Shown here piece after piece: positions 5,894-9,783 of a DNA stretch of 9,783 bases; the stretch's first letter is position 1, and every line of letters starts with the position of its first letter. The notes beneath the pieces are model-generated. The model saw nothing but the letters and a program-made list of their open reading frames with translations. It did no database searches and was not told where the DNA came from. A program made the translations under genes and the position numbers. This DNA comes from Alphaproteobacteria bacterium (GTDB taxonomy: Bacteria; Pseudomonadota; Alphaproteobacteria; Micropepsales; Micropepsaceae), in the NCBI GenBank assembly GCA_003131925.1, contig PKWC01000232.1, forward strand, positions 149 to 9,931. The letters run 5' to 3'.

Positions 5894-6088
5894 TTGCTTA
5901 ACACCAACGAAGTGCGGGCGCGCGCGGCCGAGTTTGCCCGGGACTGGAAAGACGCCCGTTACGAGCGGGGCGAAGCGCAGTCCTTCTATAACGAGTTCTT
6001 CAACGGCTTCGGCATGAAGCGCCGCCAATACGCGGTACTGCTCACTATTACGCGCGGCTTGTATAGATTGCTGGCAAGACGAATCTGA
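5894..6088 (+). pseudogene. N-terminal remnant of an MmeI-like DNA methyltransferase
   Basis: The first 44-48 residues match the N-terminal domain of class I SAM-dependent DNA methyltransferases of the MmeI/type IIG-like kind: TNEVRARAAEFARDWKDA (4-21), then YERGEAQSFYNEFF (23-36) and FGMKRR (39-44). In intact members this is followed by a long region with a PD-(D/E)XK-like segment and then the methyltransferase domain, about 900 residues in all. Here the similarity stops near 6025-6040, followed by about 16 unrelated residues and a stop. No target-recognition or SAM-binding motif follows. The start would be TTG at 5894, without a clear ribosome site. It reads as the stub of a lost restriction-modification gene. 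Confidence 0.7.
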
Positions 6089-6107
6089 CGCGATCGCTCG
6101 GAAACCC

Positions 6108-7034
6108 GTGCGACAAACCGGCGGAACGTACGGAACCATGGAAGAACTGGTTTATCCCCTGGAAGTTGCGCTCGAACCAAAATCGAAGACCGATGCGGAA
6201 GCGATGAACGTTGCACTCCAGCGGCTCGTCCAGGACGACCCCATGTTGGGTGTTTCAATCGATCAGGAATCCGGCCAGACAATTCTCAAGGGCATGGGTG
6301 AACTCCAACTCGACACCAAGATCGAAATTCTTCGCCGGACTTATGGAATCGATGTAAATGTGGGCGCCCCGCAGGTCGCCTATCGCGAGACGCTCTCGCG
6401 GCCGGTGACGATCGACTACACCCACAAAAAGCAGACGGGGGCCGCGGGACAATTCGCGCGCGTGAAAGTCGAATTCGCGCCGCTGCCTCCGGGTTCGGGC
6501 TACGTGTTCGAGAACGACGTCGTTGGCGGCTCGATTCCCAAGGAGTTCATCCCGTCTGTCGACAAGGGCATCAAATCGCAGAAGGAGAGCGGTCTACTTG
6601 CCGGCTTTCCGGTAATCGATTTTGGCGCACGCCTCATCGACGGCGCCTATCACGAGGTCGATTCCAACGCGCTGACCTTCGAGATCGCGGGGCGGGCCGC
6701 GTTCCGTGAGCTGGCGTCGAAGGGCGGTGTGAAACTTCTCGAGCCGATCATGAAGGTCGAGGTCGTAGCGCCCGACGAATTCCTGGGGGGCGTTATCGGC
6801 GATCTCAATTCCCGGGGTGGTTGGATACTTGGAACTGAAACACAGCGTAATTTCCAGATTGTGACCGCGAGAGTGGCTCTCGCGAACTTGTTCGGATATG
6901 CGGACTCGCTCGGCTCCTTAACCCAACAGCGCGCACAGTGCAGCATTCAATTCGACCACTACGATCGGGCCGCTGACCCGCCCGGAGGCGATGATCCAAA
7001 ATTCCCGGGCGCCGCCGCGCTACGTGTTGCGTAG
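6108..7034 (+). pseudogene. Elongation factor G paralogue lacking its GTPase domain
   Basis: This encodes 308 codons (298 from the ATG at 6138). From PLEVALEPKSK onward it follows EF-G domains III, IV and V: DQESGQTILKGMGELQLD (domain III), GAPQVAYRET and HKKQTGAAGQF (domain IV), PIMKVEVVAPDEF with GVIGDLNSR (domain V), ending QFDHY. The GTP-binding domain and domain II, about 390 residues, are absent, and upstream DNA belongs to another gene, so it cannot act as a normal translocase. Several usually conserved positions have drifted: NSRGGWI for NxRRGxI and LGSLTQQRA for LRSMTQGRA. Still, the frame is open throughout. The tail (DDPKFPGAAALRVA) is unlike the short end of the main EF-G and suggests a second, divergent EF-G. 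A retained ribosome-binding function cannot be excluded. Confidence 0.8.
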
Positions 7035-7162
7035 CGAGTATCTCGCGCCTCGATGAGCCGTCCTTGCCACGCCGACGGTGGTGGAGGAACGACTTGCAAG
7101 TTGCGCATGGGCGTTCGGAGGATCATCATTCGGGTGCGAGGGACGGGCAGATAGGAGTTGTC

Positions 7163-7471
7163 ATGCGTGCATATGGTTTGATTGCGGCAATGTTCTTATT
7201 CATCACGCTCCCGGCTGCGGCGCAGGTCTCGCCGCAGGCCTGCAATCGACCGGCTTCCGTGCCGAGGTCCGCGCCCACTCCGCAGGTGCTGGCGGCGCGA
7301 AGTGTCGAGAGGCAGGCTTGCGCCGCCGACCAGGCAGCGTTCTGCCGAGGCGTGGCGCCGGGCTGCGGCAGGCCCATGCAATGTTTAAGGGCGCATGGCG
7401 GCCAGCTCTCGTCCGGATGCCAGACCGCGCTCGAGCAATTGCACGCGGCGGCGCATCCCGAGATGCGATGA
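7163..7471 (+). CDS. Secreted small protein with one Cys-rich (GLG1-type) repeat
   Basis: This encodes 102 residues. A signal peptide is clear: MRAYG, a hydrophobic core at 6-16, then LPAAA with likely cleavage before Q21, so the protein is periplasmic or secreted. The mature part has six Cys (27, 53, 61, 68, 74, 86). The spacing C-x7-C-x6-C-x5-C with CLRAHGGQLSSGCQTAL matches the cysteine-rich repeat first described in Golgi glycoprotein 1, found once or a few times in many small alphaproteobacterial proteins. The function of the bacterial forms is unknown. The ATG at 7163 follows AGGAG at 7153-7157 with 5 nt spacing. The frame is open upstream to 7064 but without a leader. It converges on the MFS gene with only 7 bp between stop codons. 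Confidence 0.8.
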   Translation: MRAYGLIAAMFLFITLPAAAQVSPQACNRPASVPRSAPTPQVLAARSVERQACAADQAAFCRGVAPGCGRPMQCLRAHGGQLSSGCQTALEQLHAAAHPEMR

Positions 7472-7478
7472 AAGCTTT

Positions 7479-8912
7479 CTAGGCTGGCCGCCGCAACCGC
7501 GCGCGCATGCCGATCAGCGTGAAGGCGAAAACACCGGCCAGAAGAGACGCAATGGCGCAGGCGATGACGGCGATGTGAAACGCGCCGAACAACGCTTTGC
7601 CCTGCGCCGCGAAGACGCCGCCGAGCAGCGCGGTAGCAACCATGCCGCCGCTCCGCGCCACCGCGCTGTTCAAGCCCGACGCCACTCCCGTGTGGCGCGC
7701 GTCGACGGATGCCAGCACAGCCGTCGTCAGGGGCGCCGCGATGCATGACATTCCCAACGCGATCAACAGCATCGCCGGGAAGACTTCGCTCCAGAAACGC
7801 GCAGCGGGATCGACGCGCAACAGAAGAACAAATCCCGCCGCCACGATGAGCGGTCCAGCGATCAGCGGAACACGCGAGCCGACCCTGCCCGCGAGCGCGC
7901 CCATCGCCGGCGAAGCCGCAGCGAGCACGAGGGGGAACGGCAGGAGCGCCGCGCCGGCCATCGTTCCCGAATAATCCGCGCCGCGGATGAGAACGAAGGG
8001 CACGAACACGAGCAGCGCGCCAAGCGCCCCGTAAAGCAGAAACGTCAAACCGGTCAGGCCGACGAAATCCGCGGAGGCGAACAGGGCGATCGGCATCATG
8101 GCGTTCTCGCGGCGGCGTCTTTCGGTCCACAGGAACACGCCAGCGAGTGCGACGCCGATTGCGGCGATGGCGAGCACGCCGCCGGTCCATCCCCCAGCGC
8201 CGCCGCCGGCGGTCAGGCTCCAGGTCAATGCCGCGAGCGACGCCGTTGCAAGCGCAGCGCCCCACGCATCGAGCGGCTGCTTTCCATCACTGCGCGGCGG
8301 ATCGCGGACGAAGCCAAGCGCGAGCCCAATGGCCACGGCCGCGAGCGGCAGGTTGACGAGAAAGATCGCGCGCCATCCCACAGAGTCGATCAGCCAGCCA
8401 CCGAGGACAGGCCCGATCGCCGCGGTGATCGCGCTTGAAGCCGACCAAATGCCGATCGCGCGGCCACGCGCCGCGCCGGAATAAGCGCCGCCAAGCACCG
8501 CCAGGCTGTTGGGCAGCAGGAAGGCCGCGCCAATTCCCTGCATCGTGCGCGCGGCCAGCAGCCAGGCGAGACCGGAGGAAGCGGCACAGAGCGCTGAGCC
8601 GACGGCAAATATTCCGATGCCGAAGACGAGTATGTCGCGGCGTCCGAAGCGATCGCCTACCGCGCCACCCAGAAGCAGAAGCGAACTGAGCGGCAGCAGA
8701 TAAAGGTTGATGACCCACTGCAGATCCGCCGCGCCGCCATGGAGATCGCGGCCGATTGCCGGAAGTCCGACATTGACGACCGATCCGTCGACAAAGGCGA
8801 GGCTCGAGGCGAGGATGGAGGCGGCCAATACCAATGCCGGATATTCGTGGCGCGCTTCGCCGGCCGCGCGCGCGACGCAAACATCCCCGGCTGTCTGGCT
8901 GCTCCATACCAA
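7479..8912 (-). CDS. MFS drug efflux transporter, DHA2 (EmrB/QacA) family
   Basis: This encodes 477 residues with about 14 hydrophobic helices, as expected for the DHA2 proton-driven multidrug efflux family in the inner membrane. Family motifs are visible: FVDGSVVNVGLP (40-51, acidic residue in helix 1), GDRFGRRDI (motif A, 86-94), RTMQGIGAA (motif B, 122-130), GPVLGG (motif C, 167-172) and WRAIFLVNLP (180-189). The substrate cannot be told from sequence. The start is a TTG at 8912, with GGAGG 8 nt upstream. The nearby ATG at 8907 is in another frame, and no ATG lies in frame before helix 1. It is the second gene of a unit with the membrane protein at 8944-9429, 31 bp apart. Confidence 0.92.
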   Translation of the reverse strand: MVWSSQTAGDVCVARAAGEARHEYPALVLAASILASSLAFVDGSVVNVGLPAIGRDLHGGAADLQWVINLYLLPLSSLLLLGGAVGDRFGRRDILVFGIGIFAVGSALCAASSGLAWLLAARTMQGIGAAFLLPNSLAVLGGAYSGAARGRAIGIWSASSAITAAIGPVLGGWLIDSVGWRAIFLVNLPLAAVAIGLALGFVRDPPRSDGKQPLDAWGAALATASLAALTWSLTAGGGAGGWTGGVLAIAAIGVALAGVFLWTERRRRENAMMPIALFASADFVGLTGLTFLLYGALGALLVFVPFVLIRGADYSGTMAGAALLPFPLVLAAASPAMGALAGRVGSRVPLIAGPLIVAAGFVLLLRVDPAARFWSEVFPAMLLIALGMSCIAAPLTTAVLASVDARHTGVASGLNSAVARSGGMVATALLGGVFAAQGKALFGAFHIAVIACAIASLLAGVFAFTLIGMRARLRRPA

Positions 8913-8943
8913 ACAGAAGCCCTCCGCCGTTGTCTTGTCTTAC

Positions 8944-9429
8944 CTAAGCCGTCGCAGGCGCCCGGAAACGCATCAGCGATATCGCGCCGACGGTGACGAA
9001 GGCGACGAGCGCCACGCCTTGCACCGCCACGAAGGCCGGCTCGCTCGACTGCGTCGGAGCGAGCGCGTGCAGGAACGGCACCTTCTGGAAAGACTGAATG
9101 ATCAGCACGAAGACGTTGAGATAGAACGAGGCGACAATGCCTACCACATAGACGACGCGCCACGCGCCGCGCGCATGGAACGAATAAAGAGCCACGATTG
9201 CGCCGACCAGAAGCAGAAGCGAGATCGCCCCGACGATGTGGGAAGGCAGGAGATGGTCGCGATGGAAGAAGAAGCCCGTGACGCTCGTGGCAATCGTGGT
9301 GGCGAGAAAGAGAAGCGTTACGCCTTCGAGCTTCCTGGCGGCGAGAAAGCCGTAGATCACCACAAGACCCGAAAGAATTGCGATCAGGCTGATTGCAACA
9401 TGAAAAAACGTGAATGCGGGCGAATCCAT
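8944..9429 (-). CDS. Five-helix inner membrane protein of unknown function
   Basis: This encodes 161 residues with predicted membrane helices at about 8-30, 37-55, 63-84, 91-112 and 132-153. It starts MDSPAFTFFHVAISL without a cleaved leader. Conserved-looking polar points inside or next to helices are H10, H56 (TGFFFHRDH), H64 and N105. I recognise the overall pattern (TSVTGFFF, YLNVFVL, LHALAPT) from uncharacterised proteobacterial membrane proteins, without a known role. The ATG at 9429 follows AAGGAG at 6 nt spacing. It is the first gene of a likely two-gene operon with the efflux pump, so a role linked to membrane stress or efflux is a guess from context only. Confidence 0.85.
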   Translation of the reverse strand: MDSPAFTFFHVAISLIAILSGLVVIYGFLAARKLEGVTLLFLATTIATSVTGFFFHRDHLLPSHIVGAISLLLLVGAIVALYSFHARGAWRVVYVVGIVASFYLNVFVLIIQSFQKVPFLHALAPTQSSEPAFVAVQGVALVAFVTVGAISLMRFRAPATA

Positions 9430-9458
9430 GGGTCGCTCCTTCGCTCGGCGCGCGGCAG

Positions 9459-9486
9459 CTTAGACCTTTCGTTGGCAGACAAACAA
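9459..9486 (-). promoter_or_regulatory. Possible sigma70-type promoter for the membrane protein/MFS unit
   Basis: On the minus strand TTGTTT (9486-9481) is followed 16 bp later by TCTAAG (9464-9459), 30 bp before the ATG at 9429. The -10 matches 4 of 6 and the -35 matches 3 of 6 consensus bases, so this is only a candidate. Confidence 0.3.
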
Positions 9487-9529
9487 ACGCGCGAGGCGGA
9501 GAGATGCATCAGCGCAAACTCCCTTCGGT

Positions 9530-9544
9530 ACACGGAGCCCGTGT
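9530..9544. terminator. Small hairpin downstream of trpE
   Basis: ACACGG (9530-9535) and CCGTGT (9539-9544) form a 6 bp stem with loop AGC, next to the palindromic repeat and downstream of trpE on the minus strand. There is no T-run. It could help end trpE transcription. Confidence 0.3.
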
Positions 9545-9546
9545 TC

Positions 9547-9596
9547 CCCCTCATCCGGCGCTTCGCGCCACCTTCTCCCGCAAGCGGGCGAAGGGG
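9547..9596. repeat. Rhizobial palindromic intergenic element (RIME/RPE-like)
   Basis: This 50 bp unit has CCCC and GGGG ends (9547-9550, 9593-9596) and two hairpins: GGCGC-TTC-GCGCC (9557-9569), then CCTTC/GAAGG (9571-9575, 9590-9594) continuing, past a T/C mismatch, into CCCGC-AA-GCGGG (9577-9588). The CCCCTCATCC opening and CTTCTCCCGCAAGCGGG body are the pattern of short palindromic elements spread by the hundred in rhizobial chromosomes. It sits 6 bp after the trpE stop codon, a usual place for such elements. Confidence 0.75.
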
Positions 9597-9602
9597 TCGT
9601 CG

Positions 9603-9783
9603 CTATTGTCCGCGCCTCGCGCTGGTGGCAAACCGCACCGCCTCTTCAGCGGCGCGAAACAGCGCCTTGGCCTTGTTGACGCATTCGCGCTCCTCATAGC
9701 CGGGGTCGGAATCATAGACGATGCCGGCGCCGGCCTGCACATGCATGCGCCCATCCTTCACGATCGAGGCGCGCAGCACGATG
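9603..9783 (-). CDS. trpE: Anthranilate synthase component I, C-terminal end only
   Basis: Only the last 60 codons are in the window; the gene continues past base 9783. TrpE, with the TrpG amidotransferase, turns chorismate and glutamine into anthranilate, the first step of tryptophan synthesis. The visible part reads IVLRASIVKDGRMHVQAGAG, then IVYDSDPGYEERECVNKAKAL and RAAEEAVRFA. The QAGAGIVxDSxPxxExxExxNKA pattern is the end of the chorismate-binding fold, shared by TrpE, PabB and related enzymes. The VKDG, ECVNKA and RAAEEA wording is that of alphaproteobacterial TrpE, which is why I prefer it over PabB. The protein ends SARRGQ and a TAG stop at 9605-9603. Confidence 0.85.
   Translation of the reverse strand, partial: IVLRASIVKDGRMHVQAGAGIVYDSDPGYEERECVNKAKALFRAAEEAVRFATSARRGQ

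Noticed and set aside
8287..8907. ATG-started frame at 8907 as the MFS start
   Set aside because: It is in a different frame from the transporter and gives an Arg-rich shadow; the TTG at 8912 with GGAGG at 8 nt fits the transporter frame.
9551..9754. 67-codon minus-strand frame at the right edge
   Set aside because: It overlaps the TrpE C-terminus out of frame and the palindromic repeat; the TrpE frame has a clear family match.
1..9783. CRISPR array, tRNA or complete transposon
   Set aside because: No regularly spaced repeats with unique spacers, no cloverleaf-like segment and no transposase frame with flanking inverted repeats were seen. The tandem repeats at 1-220 are coding WD40 blades.

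Overview
The window reads as GC-rich chromosome from an alphaproteobacterium, most likely Hyphomicrobiales (rhizobial/Bradyrhizobium-like). Four things point there: the high GC and codon use; a palindromic repeat at 9547-9596 of the kind scattered through rhizobial genomes; several small orphan proteins of rhizobial type; and the protein styles of the TrpE end, the bacterial topoisomerase IB and DinB. No tRNA, rRNA, CRISPR array or complete insertion sequence was seen.

Left part, 1-3775, all on the minus strand. In transcription order it holds a topoisomerase IB gene (3775-2735), a 296 bp palindrome-rich repeat block, dinB for DNA polymerase IV (2438-1365), a 262 bp gap with a strong stem-loop, and a membrane-anchored TIR-WD40 protein (starting at 1102 and leaving the window at base 1). 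The TIR-WD40 gene is the best candidate for an immune-like or signalling module, but its C-terminus lies outside the window.

Middle part, 3776-5727. A small, very basic DUF6496-type protein (plus strand) diverges from the topoisomerase. It is followed by about 540 bp of apparently non-coding DNA with scattered dyads and a trace of a repeat phrase. Two tiny convergent orphan genes (4708-4917 plus, 5021-5221 minus) and a small alanine/proline-rich, possibly exported protein with an awkward start (5727-5323) complete this part.

Decayed part, about 5894-7034. Two unrelated gene remnants lie side by side on the plus strand. One is about 45 codons of the N-terminus of an MmeI-like DNA methyltransferase. 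The other is the C-terminal three domains of an elongation factor G paralogue that has lost its GTPase domain. This looks like a junction made by deletion or past insertion.

Right part, 7035-9783. A secreted Cys-rich small protein (plus) converges on a two-gene minus-strand unit: a five-helix membrane protein followed by a DHA2-type drug-efflux MFS transporter. A rhizobial palindromic repeat then separates this unit from the 3' end of trpE (anthranilate synthase component I), which runs off the right edge. Apart from the efflux pair, the genes look like an accessory patchwork rather than one pathway.
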